In this document: positions 23,370 to 38,300 of the stretch, piece by piece
How the letters are laid out: each line of letters begins with the position of its first letter
Position numbering within the stretch: the stretch's first letter is position 1
NCBI GenBank assembly: GCA_011033025.1
Contig: WFMF01000177.1
Span: 248,001-312,000, forward strand
Direction: 5' to 3'
Origin: Beroe forskalii
Lineage: Eukaryota > Ctenophora > Nuda > Beroida > Beroidae
DNA: 64,000 nt
The notes under the pieces: model-generated
Database searches by the model: none
What the model saw: the letters and a program-made list of their open reading frames with translations, nothing else
What the model was told of the DNA's origin: nothing
Position numbers and translations under genes: made by a program

Positions 23370-26300
23370 GACGCCACCCTGGAAAGGCCATCCGAGATAG
23401 TGCTTAATGGGTATATTTTTCGATTTTCAGGTACATTTCAGGTAAATTTCAGGTAAATTTCAGGTATATTTCATGAACACAGTGCTCAAAAAGGTATATT
23501 TTTACTTTATTAGGTATATTTCCAAAATCCATCCGAGACAGTGCTTAATACTTTAATAGGTATATTTCCAAAATCCATCCGAGACAGTGCTGAATAGGTA
23601 TATTTCCAAATTCTACCACAAACAGTGCTTGATAATTTAAGAATTTAATAGGAATATTTCCAAATTCCATCTGAGTCAGTGCTTAATAGGTATATTTCCA
23701 AGTTCCATCCGAAACAGTGCTTAATAGGTATATTTCCAAATTTCATCCGAGACTGTGCTTAATACTTAGAAGGTCTATTTTCAAATTCTACCCGAAACAG
23801 TGCTTAATACTTAAAAGGTATATTTTCAAATTCCATCCGAGTCAGTGCTTATTAATACTTAAAAAGGTATATTTCCAAATTCCATCCGAGTCAGTGCTTA
23901 AAGGGATGGTATAGTTTTGGGCCCAAAAATAGATTTTGTTCATTTTAGCCTGAATGTTACCGAAATATCATATAAACAAGTATGTGATATGTTTCATTCC
24001 ACAATATGCGCCCTGTGACCACTAATTAATAGATTTGTAACGGAAAATTTATCATACATTATACATAACCGCAAGCCGAGAAGGCATAGGGTCCACCTTT
24101 CAATATAGCCTAAGGTGATATCGCGCTCATTAATTGCATCATTGTGGCGGAACCACAAATGTGTATACAAAAAAATAATATTCGGTATGTCCATAATTAA
24201 TTGGAGAACCATAATCCATACATAATTATTGTCAAAAACCAATGAGTTGCACATGATAACCTCATAACATCCATGTGCCTTTTCAGGGCAAATATTACAG
24301 CCTTAATTGAGTTATTACAGGGCGTGTTTGTACAAACAAACGCTTAGAACCTTATTAGAGGTCATGAAGTAGCTATTTTTACCGGAATAAGATAAAATTA
24401 GAAATTTGCATCTGAAAACTTTACCATCCCTTTAATAATTTAATAGGTACATTTCCAAATTCCATCCGAGACAGTGCTTAATTTAGTATATTTCCAAATT
24501 TCATCCGAGACAGTGCTTAATACTTAAAAAGGCATATTTTCAAATTCTATCCGAGACAGTGCTTTAAATACTTAATAAGTATATTTCCAAATTTCATCCG
24601 AGACAGTGCTTAATACTTAAAAAGGTACGGTATATTTCCAAATTCCATCCGAGTCAGTGCATAATAATTTAATAGGTATATTTCCAAGTTCCATCCGAGA
24701 CAGTGCTAAATACTTAAAATTTTAAAAGGTATATTTTCAAATTCTATCCGAGACAGTGCTTAATATTTAAAAATGTATATTTCCAAATTCCATCCGAGTC
24801 AGTGCTTAATAATTTAATAGGTATATTTTCAAATTCCATCCGAGATAGTGCTTAATACCTAAAAGGTATATTTCCAAATTCCATCCGAGTCAGTGCTTAA
24901 TAGGTATATTTCCAGATTTCATCTGAGACAGTGATTAATACTTTAAAGGAATATTTTCAAATTCCATCCGAGACGGTGCTTAATGCTTAAAAAGATATAT
25001 TTTCAAATTCCATCCAAGACAGTGCTTAATGCTTAAAAAGTATATTTACAAATTCCATTCGAGACAGTGCTTAATAGGTATATTTCCCAATTCCATCCGA
25101 TGTAGTGAATAATACTTGAATAGGTATATTTCCTTTTTCCATCTGAGACAGTGATTAATAAGTTAATAGGTATATTTCCAAATTTTATCCGCGCTGAGAC
25201 GGTGATAAGTAGACAAATAGGTATATTTCCGAATTCCATCTGAGGCAGTTCCTAATAAATTAATAGGTATATTTCTGGAAATTGGCGACCTTTTTTTTTT
25301 TTTTTTTTTTTTTTGGAGGCGACCCAAAAATGGTAATCTGAGTATATTTTTGCCCCAGAAAACAGGGCAAATTGGTCCAAAAGCAGAGCAAAAGAAGGGC
25401 TTCGCAGGGCAAGGGCCAAAAAACAGGGCAAAAACAGGGCATGACAGGGCGCCCTGTCAAAAACAGGGCAGTTTGGCAGCTATGGCCATCATCATGATCA
25501 TAAAACACTACGGTCTGACAGAGCACCACTTGTCACTGCTCCATTATTTTATATCAGAGAGTATTAGATCAGTGGTTGTCATGTATGCGGCTGATGAGGA
25601 ACACAAGAAGTATTGACACGATATTACAACATACACACAATGTTCTCCTGTGCAATGAATACAGAGAGACACACGGTGTACAGTTCATAGTCTTGCCATC
25701 TTGTCGGGAGAAATCATTAACTGAGTAAGTTAGTATGCTATATATACTTAGATTTGATTATTTGGCATTACAAATGAAAGCCCCCCGCAAAGGAGAAAAC
25801 TGACTGGTCTTAGCTTTTGCTTTAGATTATTTAAATTTGTACAGTATTGGAATCCACTTCTAGTGGAAACTTGGATAGCTGGATGCAGGTACAGGGATTT
25901 AATGGGCTGCAGCACTTGTTGAGTGACTCGGCAAGTGGATCGGGCTAACCCCAAAAAGCCACATCTGGGGAACATTTGACATTTGGGCACAACCACCTGG
26001 GGCACCCATGGGCACACTTAGGGTACACCTGGAGCACATCTCGGGCAAATTTGGGGCCCATTTTGGCCTTTGGGTACATTTCGGGAAATATAGTCGCATT
26101 TGAACTTTGTTCAGTAACAGCGCTCAAGTTGTAGCATAAATGTTTAGAAATTACTCAATCACACAACACATTATATGCTTTACGTTGGTTGTAGAAGTCA
26201 GAGCGGGTAATCTTACTTGCAGCAAAAGCTTCCCTCATCGACATCCCATTTCTGTATTGCAGCATCTTTTTGTAGCGGACATCTACGTTTTTATATCCAC

Positions 26301-29300
26301 GTCTATTGGGGTGCCCAATTTAGCAGGTACTGAATCAGACAGAAAATTCACAACAAAAATGGAACCATTTCAGAAATTGGGCCGAAAATCTTAACAAAAT
26401 TGGTAACATTTTGGGAGGGCTGAAAATTTTACAATTTAAATCGTACCATCATAACAGAAAAAGGCCGTAGCCCGGAAATGTTTTTAACATAATATGGTGC
26501 GCTACAATTTTTGATCGTTATCAATTTTAAGTTTTAACCAACCAAGTTATTAAGTTATTATTCTTCTATTATTGTATATAACTGATAAAACAAATATTGG
26601 GGAACCAGGTCTGTGAGTCACACAGGCACACTACCCTTGTATATAATTTACCACAGACAAAACCGCGAGCGGCTGTCATAGCAACCCCCTCAGAGAGTCA
26701 CAGAGGCGCCGCTCTTTAATTGTGAGAGGTTATTATGATCTAAATATTCGTTATTAAGCGTCAAAAATAGAAATAATTTCTTAAATAAGAAATGGACCCA
26801 TGGAAATGAATGGCACGTGAGTTCACGTGGACATTTTGTGCAAATTAGGGAAATCAATATTTCAACGATTTTAACTAATTATTTCCATTTTTACGCCTAA
26901 TAACTAATACTTGGTACTTGAATAGAATATTCTATTCAAGTACCAAGTAAGTCAAAATATTGATTTAGTCACTATCGTATAGCACAACAGCCCTGCACTT
27001 TTGGAATTCGGTCAAAATTGGACTTAACCAAATTTTCGACTTTTGTGCGCGGCTCAAATTTACGTTTTTGAGGGGCCACCACACCTTTCCCTTAAATCGG
27101 GACGACTTGAAACTTTTTAGCCTTGATATACTGATATTTGATTGAGAAAGAACATTGAGCTGAGATATAGATGCTCAAGGTCACCATATTTTGGCCTAGT
27201 AAGGATTTTCGATTTTTGGATGCCTCCCACGACCTCGTTTTTTCTCCAATCACCATAAAACTCTTTTTGTGGCTAAATCTCGCGGTCTACATGCTACAAA
27301 AGTCGGGAAATCATGAAGCGGTAGAGAACTTTTCAGATAGAGTGCTTCAATGTGGTCCAAAATTACGTTTTTTCACTAGAATCGTGATTTTATCGATTTT
27401 TATGACGTCATCACAGCAACAAAATCGATCCGCGAAACTTCTTACATAGCCTATTTCGTTCTCCCATCTCAGCTGAACGAAACCCGCACTCGATCATGCC
27501 TACAGTGTGTTTTATGGTTTTCGGGTTTACCCCCTTCCCGTTTTGGTCCTAAAATTATCACGTCTAGATATATAACTACGTAAGTATGTCGAATGGGAAG
27601 ATTGAATTTCCAGAATTCAGATTTAATTTAATTTAAGCACAAAATTTGAACTTTGGAACCCCTAAACTATCAACTAATAATAAAAACAGATTTGCTGAAT
27701 TTTCAATGCAGAACTAAAAAATGTTGAAAAAGAAGACCAAAGTAATTCAAATTCTCCAAGTCCTCCTTAAGATCCAAGGTGAGTTTTGACTTCCAGGCAT
27801 CTTGGTTGGTTTAGATGATGAACTTGTCAGGATCAGAGAAGGTTGCTGTATCACTTTCAAAGATCTTGATGCTCGTCATCATAGTGCAAGAATCTGAAGG
27901 AATAACACCCTCAAAGTTAACCTTGTGTTGCATCACTTTGAAGTTCTTCTTAGGAGGAATGGTGAAGACTATTTCTTCAGTCTTGGACCAGCTACTGGTA
28001 GTACTGGAAGACAGGCTGGTTTCAAGTGCTTGAGAAAACTCGGCTGAAGCCTTGCTTCCTCCAAGACTTGCTTCCATCGATGTTTTGAAAGTTGTGGTGC
28101 TCGTGAAAGAAGAGGACTCAGTAGTCACAATTCCAGTTGTCACCGAGATCGTTCTCGTGATAGGGGTGCTTCCTTGTCGGTTGTCAAAGTGGAAGATGTC
28201 ATCAGTGTAGATATCAGCCTGGAATCTGGGAACCAATCTCCAGAGTTGATCATCGTACTGTTTTCCGTCGAAACTTCCAACTTGCTTGTTACCAGCTCCC
28301 CCCTTAACAAACCTCTTCTTGGTGTAATAACAGCTGTAAATGTAGTAGAATCCATCATCGTTACCAGAGGGAACTAACTTCCAGAGTTGGTCATCAAAGT
28401 AGGGGCCCTTGTATGTAATCAAGCCATTTTTCCTGGACATAGCAAAGCGGTGATGCGGGTACACTTCGTTGCTGATGTAGTAGCAGCCATTATTCGAGGG
28501 ATGAGGATCAAACAGCCACAACTGGTTGTCAGCCACTTCAAAGTCGTAGGTTCCCCAGTCACGCCATCCACCGCCATACTGTCGGAGCCTCGACTTGTGG
28601 TAGACCTTGTTGTAGATCAGGAACTGATTGTGGGCAATTTCAAAATCTTCAGCCATCGCTTGGACAAGCAATGCGCTCATCAGTACGACTGTCAAGTCGA
28701 GAATAGCCATCTAAGGAAATATTAAGTTATTATAAAGGAGTTTAATATTGCTGAATGCCTAAATGCTAAATTATGCATAGCCCTTGTACCAAGACCTCTA
28801 TAAATAAAGAATAAACATGAACAGTTGACCTGGAAAGCCCTTCCTTCCAAAAGTTGTATACCACTTTTTTACTTATCTGGATTCATAAGAAGCTAAAAAC
28901 GAACGTTGTATCCCTTAACTAATTTAATCAAATAAACAAAACCAGATTTGGTGAAACCTCAAATTCAATGCAATGAAATCCACACTCAATAGGTTCAAAA
29001 GTAAATAATATTGAATATTGAGACAAAAAGAAACTCAAATTCTCCAAGCCCTCCTTATTAAGATCCAAGGTAAGTATTGACTTCCGGGCATCTTGGTTCG
29101 TCTACATGATGAACTTGTCAGGATCAGAGAAGGTTGCTGTATCACTTTCAAAGATCTTGATGCTCGTCATCATAGTACAAGAATCTGAAGGAATAACACC
29201 CTCAAAGTTAACCTTGTGTTGCATCACTTTGAAGTTCTTCTTAGGAGGAATGGTGAAGACTATTTGTTCAGTCTTTGACCAGCTACTGGTAGTACTGGAA

Positions 29301-32300
29301 GACAGGCTGGTTTCAAGTGCTTGAGAAAACTCGGCTGAAGCCTTGCTTCCTCCAAGACTTGCTTCCATCGATGTTTTGAAGGTTGTGGTGCTCTTGAAAG
29401 AGGAGGACTCAGTCGTCACAATTCCAGTTGTTACCGAGATCGTTCTCGTGATTGGGGTACTTCCTTGTCGGTTGTCAAAGTGGAAGATGTCATCAGTGTA
29501 GATATCAGCCTGGAATCTGGGGACCAATCTCCAGAGTTGATCATCGTACTGTTTTCCGTCGAAACTTCCAACTTGCTTGTTACCAGCTCCCCCCTTAACA
29601 AACCTCTTCTTGGTGTAATAACAGCTGTAAATGTAGTAGAATCCATCATCGTTACCAGAGGGAACTAACTTCCAGAGCTGGTCATCAAAGTAGGGGCCCT
29701 TGTATGTAATCAAGCCATTTTTCCTGGACATAGCAAAGCGGTGCTTCGGGTACACTTCGTTGCTGATGTAGTAGCAGCCTTTCTTCGAGGGATGAGGGTC
29801 AAACAGCCACAACTGGTTGTCAGCCACTTCAAAGTCGTAGGTTCCCCAGTCACGCCATCCACCGCCATACTGTCGGAGCCTCGACTTGTGGTAGACCTTG
29901 TTGTAGATCAGGAACTGATTGTGGGCAATTTCAAAATCTTCAGCCATCGCTTGGACAAGCAATGCGCTCATCAGTACGACTGTCAAGTCGAGAATAGCCA
30001 TCTAAGGAAATATTAAGTTATTATAAAGGAGTTTAATATTGCTGAATGCCTAAATGCTAAATTATGCATAGCCCTTGTACCAAGACCTCTATAAATAAAG
30101 AATAAACATGAAAAGTTGACCTGGAAAGCCCTTCCTTCCAAAAGTTGTATACCACTTTTTTACTAATCTGGATTCATTAGAAGCTAAAAACGAACGTTGT
30201 ATCCCTTAACTAATTTAATCAAATAAACAAAACCAGATTTGGTGAAACCTCAAATTCAATGCAATGAAATCCACACTCAATAGGTTCAAAAGTAAATAAT
30301 ATTGAATATTGAGACAAAAAGAAACTCAAATTCTCCAAGCCCTCCTTATTAAGATCCAAGGTAAGTATTGACTTCCGGGCATCTTGGTTCGTCTACATGA
30401 TGAACTTGTCAGGATCAGAGAAGGTTGCTGTATCACTTTCAAAGATCTTGATGCTCGTCATCATAGTACAAGAATCTGAAGGAATAACACCCTCAAAGTT
30501 AACCTTGTGTTGCATCACTTTGAAGTTCTTCTTAGGAGGAATGGTGAAGACTATTTCTTCAGTCTTGGACCAGCTACTGGTAGTACTGGAAGACAGGCTG
30601 GTTTCAAGCTGTTGAGAGAACTCGGCTGAAGCCTTGCTTCCTCCAAGACTTGCTTCCATCGATGTTTTGAAAGTTGTGGTGCTCTTGAAAGAAGAGGACT
30701 CAGTCGTTACAATTCCAGTTGTCACCGAGATCGTTCTCGTGATTGGGGTACTTCCTTGTCGGTTGTCAAAGTGGAAGATGTCATCAGTGTAGATATCAGC
30801 CTGGAATCTGGGGACCAATCTCCAGAGTTGATCATCGTACTGTTTTCCGTCGAAACTTCCAACTTGCTTGTTACCAGCTCCCCCCTTAACAAACCTCTTC
30901 TTGGTGTAATAACAGCTGTAAATGTAGTAGAATCCATCATCGTTACCAGAGGGAACTAACTTCCAGAGTTGGTCATCAAAGTAGGGGCCCTTGTATGTAA
31001 TCAAGCCATTTTTCCTGGACATAGCAAAGCGGTGCTTCGGGTACACTTCGTTGCTGATGTAGTAGCAGCCTTTCTTCGAGGGATGAGGGTCAAACAGCCA
31101 CAACTGGTTGTCAGCCACTTCAAAGTCGTAGGTACCCCAGTCACGCCATCCACCGCCATACTGTCGGAGCCTCGACTTGTGGTAGACCTTGTTGTAGATC
31201 AGGAACTGATTGTGGGCAATTTCAAAATCTTCAGCCATCGCTTGGACAAGCAATGCGCTCATCAGTACGACTGTCAAGCCGAGAATAGCCATCTAAGGAA
31301 GTATTTTCAGTTATTGTAAGGGGGTTGAATGTTGAGATGTTGCTGAATACATAGCCCTAATAATGTGCTTATTGATATTGAGATGAAATATGTACAGTTG
31401 AACACGGAATTTGCCATTGTTCCCTCCGAACACTGCTCTGGATTTATCAAAAATGGGGGGCAAAATTCGGGTCACTCAAACTTTATCGAAAACGGGCCCA
31501 TAAATAGTTCTGGTCCTCACTTGTCCAATAAGCGTAGGCTAATTTGCTCAGATAAGAGATAATACGTCATCACCAGATAATAAGTCATCAAGGTTTAAAC
31601 CTGTTAATATATGATCCAAATGTTCAGATTTCAATCAATGCAGAAAAATATAAGGGGGCCGGGGGGAGTCTGAGGTTGATAGGGCATAAAACATGACTTT
31701 TGATCGGACAGCTATTTGATTTAGACCTCTAAAATGAAAATAAGAGCTTTTGAAATTTGAAAATCGTCATTGTTGACCTTATTTTCACTTCTGAGGCCTA
31801 AATCAAAAGTTTTCTTTTATGCGCTAGAACTATCAAGTTTCAAGAGTTTTTCCTCAAAAACTGCAGGAGAAGATTTTAAAGCTGATTCTCGGCAATTCAC
31901 GTTGGAAGTTTGCGCAAGCACTGTAATCACAGGCTAAGTCGCGATTTGAAAAATTCATAACATCGGTTGGGAACAATATTTTTTCATTGGGTAAAAACCT
32001 ACAGGTAGCTGGCGTTCTCCTCTATCAGAAACAACAAAAACCCAAAAACCGAACTCAGACCATCCTCCCAGCCCCCTAAACTAATTTTCATTTCACCCAA
32101 AATGTGTTGAGGTTGGCCAATCAGTACAATTGAATGCGTGAAAATGCAATAGTGTGCATTGGAAAACAGTGGTTACCAGCGCACACTAGTGAAAAATAAC
32201 TCGTTGCGGTTTGAAATGCTTCGTCTGCGACGCGAATTTATACAAATTATGAAGTCAATAAAATACTGTACTGACTATTTCAAAACTGAATGGCTTTACA

Positions 32301-35300
32301 AACAATCACAATGGTGCTATTGTCCAAAAAGCAACGATTAACAAAAGCTGAAACCATAAATTTTGAAATGCATCCATGGTTACAATGGCGGACTCTTTCT
32401 AAATCGGCAAACAAATGAACTGAAATACTGCATAACATATGCACAACAAAGAATTTCTCATAGAACTTGTTAACTTCCTAATCGGCTTCTAAAGTTACCA
32501 TCGAATCGTTACGAGAATAATGCAGCCTATATTGACGATTTAGCGTACCGTGTTAAATTCTTGGTCACAAATGTTTGAACATTACAAAATTTTCAATATT
32601 TATTCTCATTTGTGAGCAATAACTTTACCCTATGGTCTAAAATTGAGGGTGTAATTGGTAATTTCTTCTCATATAGTCATATGTCATACTGCAATCTTGG
32701 GAGGAAGTTTTTTTTGAAGAAATTGGCTATGACCATATGAAAGAAAAACACAACAAATTTTCTCTTAAATTATTCTGCAGTTACGATGAGAACTTTCTAT
32801 TTTCCTCCTAAACTTGATGACCTCTGCATATTCAGCGTACAACCAGGAAAATTTTACTTATGTTGAAATTAGCGCGACGATGAACCATAAAACTTGCAAT
32901 AATTCAAAAAAAACTTAATTGGTATAATTGGTAACTTCATCTCATATGTCATACTGCAATCTTGGGAGGAAGAATTTTTTGAAGAAATTGGCAATGACCA
33001 TATAAAAAACACAGCAATTCTGCTCCTTAATAATTCTGCAGTTACGGTAAGCACTTTCTATTTTTCCTCCTAAACTTGATTACCTCTCCATATTCAGCGT
33101 ACAACCAGGAAAATGTTACTTATGTTAAAATTAGCGCGACGATGAATCATGAAAATTGCAAATAATAAATCCTTAATACAAGCATTGCGCGGCGTGCGCG
33201 GCTCGAAATGAAGATTTCTGGCTTGGGTCTATCATTGATTGAAATTGACAGGCGTGATATTATAGACGTGTTATTTGTCTTGAAGTTGATTATAACATGC
33301 TTCTTGCTCAAACTTCGCACGCAACAATGGTTATATCGAGCCGCGCACTGCCCAAATCACGAATCTCATGGTTCATCAACAAAATGAACCTGTCATTGTT
33401 ATTTCGCCAAGAAATCCTGCAGATAAGTACATTATTTAGAGGTTCAAATGTTGGGGGATATAGAGTTCGTCAGAGCCGGAGGAAAAGAGCACAATTCGAA
33501 GAACAGAACGGTCCATTAGAAAGATTTTAGAACACCAAATGCAATTTTCCAGTTGTATTGATTTTAAGACCTGTGAACGTCGATGATGGCACTGCACACC
33601 ACGGTCACTTCGTTAACTGGTTCAGAGAAAGAGGTGCTACAGTTCCGGCTTTTTTTTATAATTGACAGTCAGTCAATGTTTACAATCAAAATAGAAGCGT
33701 CTAGATTCATAGTTCTCGACACAATTACTTACTGACACAGTACAGTAAATTGCAAATTTTCACTCCATTTGTGGCAGTTATTTGCTGACGCACCTGATCA
33801 GTCTACCAAGAAACGGTACTATTCGATTTCCAAGTAGCCTGACACACTTATAGTTGACCTCCACCATCTTGATAGTGAACGTAGTAACAACTTAACAACT
33901 TCTTAGTTTCCTAACATTGCAGGTTATCAACCATGTTGTGATCATAATAAGAAAAACATAATACCAGGAGACATATCACTTCCTTGAGGAATCATTTAGT
34001 ATTGTGCAGATGTCACACTACGTCATAATATGATATATATATATATATACTGACAAACAAACACGCTGAGATTCACACAAAGACTCCCCTGGAGACACAC
34101 ATCTGAGATCTAGCAACTATATCCCTCGACACACACACCAAACATGCAATTCCGCGTCATCAGCGCTGTATTCTGTACTGTGATAAAACACGACACTCCG
34201 ACCCTCCCGGTGTGATTTGTATACAAGTTGTATGTGTATTATATGATAACAGAACGTAAACACCTGACGCAAGCTAATATAAATCAGCAGCTCCCTCCCC
34301 CCCGGAGGTGACACACACACAATAGAGACCCCTGATTATTGCTGCGTGTCGAGTGACTGGTGACATGTACTGCGCGACATGCGTGTGTGCGTGTCTGTGT
34401 GTGTGCGTGTGCGTAACCGGTGGTGTTGGTTATACTCCCGAGTCCGTGTGAAAGGTAGTCGTGTGGTGTATTGGAGTGTATCGTGGTGTTCATCCTGTAT
34501 TATCGCACTGTAAGTTGCGTTTCAGGAGGGCATCCTGTGCCTTTATGTGTCATCACAGTTAGGATTCGAAGTTACGCTAAGCCTTGCTCGGTGTCAAAAA
34601 CAATTCCTAGTTTTCGGAATTTTCTTGTTTTGTAAGAATCTTGATAGGTGCTTTGAGTTAAAAATCAGACCGCATATTTAACAAGAAAATTTGACGTGAC
34701 AGTTTCTCGAAAGTTTCAGTAAGCGGACAGGTGTTAAAACTGGAACATTTTATGAATTTATCAACGATTTCTTGGACTCTTGTTCCGACGATTAGTTTGA
34801 TCCCTTTTCCCTTGACATTCTACTTAATCAGTATTCAAACTGTCTCCAAATACGCTGCATACTTAGATGACTGAATATTACATACGCTCACGGACTGTGA
34901 CGTACGTCAGGTGAGTTGCGGCAGTAATAGGGTAAGTTTATAATAGAATAACAGAGATTCTGACACATTTCCTTCGGACAGATCAAGCATAATGCTCTGT
35001 ATCTTCCCAAGTCCTTACTCAACTCTCAAACCTCTATAGTTACAGTTCCGTTGTATAGGTTGCACATACATATCTCTTGTATATTATAGCTGTAGCAGTT
35101 GACTGTTGTCTGTCTGTGTGTGCGTTGTGTGCTGTTTTAAAGTGTAGACCGCGCGCGGATGTGGCACGGGGTTAGAAAAATCAGGAACTTGCGTCACTAT
35201 CAGGTTTCAAAATGCGAAATTGATGCCGTGGAATCCGCCTTGTTCTTTTGTTCAACCAATAATATCTCTTCGCAGTTTTGTGAATCAGACGAGTACGTGT

Positions 35301-38300
35301 TGAGTTCTTATTCGATGTCTTCAGGTACATTTCTGTGTACAGTTGTCAGTGCAGACTTAATAAGTTAATATCGGCACTCCTACCTTCACCTCGGCTGTTT
35401 TTCTCTTCTAATATTCTCAAGTTGCTATACTTCTTGTGGCCGACGCCTTGTTTGTAACTCTGGATTAATGGTTCGAATGTTTGTGCCACACGTTACTACC
35501 TATTCTGTCAATTTGGCAAATTATCTCGTAATTTCACTCGTGTATTATGGAGCGTGTATTATGTTGCATTGTGGTAGAGTGCTTTTTGGGGATGCTGAAG
35601 GGCTGGCATCCGTTCCTGAAGCTCGCTTTGCTTTTCGAGTTCTCATATAATCGTCTAAAAGTCTGAAGAGCCAAGACCCAGTTTTATCTCTATTTGAGGG
35701 GGTGCTGACTCCATTGTACTGTACAAGTTCCAGTGACACAGTAAACCATTTACTCATTTATAATGAAATTTATACAGAAAACTCCAACAGTTCCCAGAGA
35801 ATGTACACAGTACACATTGCGGCACTGCGCAGTGGCATGTCTCGCACGGTGATCGAGCATTGTGTACACAGATAGTTTGCTGTAAGTATTTGTAGTGGTA
35901 GTAGTAGCTGGAATTGATTAATATATCATCGGACTTGACATATATCCCACGTTACGAATCATACTCTGACGTATGATGTGTGCGTGTGCTTTTTACGGTC
36001 TAGTGGCCTACACTCTCAACGCTGTATTATATCATGCTGTATCAATAATCAATATTGCCTAAAAATCTTTTGTAATTGATATAGAAAAGTATAAAATTGT
36101 TTCTGTATATGGTCATGTTGAAAGCTGTCTTGACACATTTGAGGACCGATTTTTACCCATTTTTCACCTCAAAATGTTAATTACGTTTTATTTGTACTTA
36201 TACTCATAATTTTGAGATGATACTTCATGACACTATTACACAGTGGTTAAAATGTCTTATGATACCAATTTTAGGTCTGTATCTCAACCACTGTGGAGCC
36301 AGTGACTAGAATTAACCAGGTTTTTGTTCACGGGATTCCAGAGAGCAGCATTAGGTTAAACATAATTTTCAAATTGATTCACCTCTGGAAATGCATTGAG
36401 AACATACTTCACCCTGGTTGAGTAACTTTGGTTACTCAACTGATGTGGAGCATCCTTATGAATGAAAGGCGATTTTTAAATGTCCACAGAATCAAAAGTT
36501 AAGTGAATAGAGATGTCAAACCTTTGTTAAAAACTAAAACAAATATGTATGATTACAATTTTGAATGATTGAAATGTGTAACAGTCCTCAACCAGCGTGG
36601 AGCTGCATTCTAATAAACAGAATGCTAATGGAAAGTGCTTCAAGTTCAATTTAAGTTGCATTTTTCAACCAGAGAGGGTCTTTGATCACTATGGCAGTCC
36701 AGACATAGATAGAAAGTAAGTCATGTGACTCCTTATAGGTATCCTCAACCAATGTGGAGCCTTTTATTCACAAGTGAAGATGTACAAACCTATCGTCTCT
36801 TTCTAAGAAGAGGTGTGTCTGTTAAAGGTTTTAAATCAAACATAAAATATGATTCATTGATACTTTACATTAGACCAGCTCTGATGTGTCCTTACTCAAC
36901 CATGTGGAGACAATTGCGGCGCGAATTGATCATCTATAATCCAGCTTCAATATACAATTTTACTACTACTGTATTTAGAACAACAGGAATGATCCAGAGA
37001 TGTTTTGTACTGCTGTTTGAAAACATGTGAGTTGAATGGCATAAACTCAACCAGTGTGGAGCTTGCCGTCATGCAAGTCTGGGACATGATTTGTAACCTA
37101 CTGGGCTAACGTGATATGTAAGAGTTTTTTGGGTGATTTAGTGATGATGTGATTCGTTGACGTAATCACAAAATCTTGTCGTTTTGTTTTGTCTGTGGCA
37201 TATCATAAAAAACTCAACCAAGTGGAGCAGTCTCTAAAATATCTAAATAACTATATCTAATTACCTGCTGCAAAATCAATTAGGTACTGTTTCTGTTATT
37301 TTGTTGCATGAGTTTTTATGTGTGACTTGTTTGCGTCTGTGTTAACAACAGCTCCACATGGTTGAGAGTCTCATTCACCTTGATTGTTTATTATTTTGTT
37401 GTTTGAACACTATCCTCCACTATCCAAGCATGATCATCAGTTAAAATTACAGATTTCCTCAACCAAAGCAAGAATTAGCTGAAGATCTAATAGGAGTTGC
37501 CAATACAAACTGGAAGAGTGTCTCCACATGGTTGAGATATTATTCAAGATAGCATCCTTTTTTGCTCGTAAATAGATACTGGATAACTTTGAATGAACAT
37601 TACATTGATTTGAATATTCAACCAGATGTGGAGACTGATCTAAATTATAGATATGGGTACAGCTCCACATGGTTGAGGGCTATATCATCCAATTAGCTAA
37701 CAATCATGTCAGTAAACCCTTATGGAGCAACAAAATACTAAATGAGCCTGTATAACCAACGTGTGGCTTCATAATTGATATAAATTTGATGGTTACCTAC
37801 AATTTCTCATTTTCCACATTTTAGAATTGAAGGGGTGAGAGTATTTGAAATAGTTCTCCACACTGGTTGAGGTCACTAGAGAACTTTTATGGCCTCAAAC
37901 ATTTGGCCAGAAGATGACTTCAGCTAAAATTGAAAATTCTGACTCCAAATTGGACATAAAACCCTGGTTGAGGGAATTTTAATATTTATTTTCAATCTTT
38001 CTCCACATTGGTTGAGGAATAAATGTCAGAAACCTTAATAAAAAGTTGTGAAATGATGTAACCCATTAGCTACTGAAATTTCGATCAAAAATGTCCATCT
38101 GGAGCTGGTTGAGGGCCTTGCTCCACACGTAGCTCCACATATCATATATTAGGCTATATCTTTGGAACCAATCAAGCTTTTAATTTCGTTCTTTAAAAAT
38201 AGATGTAAAATTTCCTCGGGCAGAAGTCTCCACATGACTCAAAATGATAAATACTGGTGGAGCCCCTCAACCAAGCATTTTATGGACTATAAAATATGTC

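Larger units (their letters stand above)
23215..25484. mobile_element. 2.27-kb hAT-like non-autonomous element
   Basis: The ends CATAGCTGCCAAAC and GTTTGGCAGCTATG are inverted, and an 8-bp direct repeat GCCATCAT flanks them (23207-23214 and 25485-25492), the duplication length expected for hAT transposons. Both subterminal regions are rich in ACAGGGCA and carry a poly-T tract (23333-23368 and about 25291-25314) followed by GGA(C/G)GC. The interior is a 35-45-bp tandem repeat rather than a transposase gene. A younger TTAA-flanked element interrupts it. Confidence 0.85.
27811..31292 (-). repeat. Three-unit 1291-bp tandem gene array
   Basis: The start-to-start distance is 1291 bp twice. Spacers 28711-29101 and 30002-30392 match almost base for base, including CTATAAATAAAGAATAAACATG-like and GGAAATATTAAGTTATTATA-like segments. 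The array is confined to the 18.7-kb host intron. Confidence 0.95.

Noticed and set aside
26140-26394. 84-codon plus frame in the intron
   Set aside because: It has no domain, no coding bias and no splice partners.
28387-28725. Plus-strand frames opposite the lectin genes (67-116 codons), repeated in each copy
   Set aside because: They are antisense shadows. They exist only because the tandem genes are near-identical, and the minus-strand frame has the signal peptide and domains.
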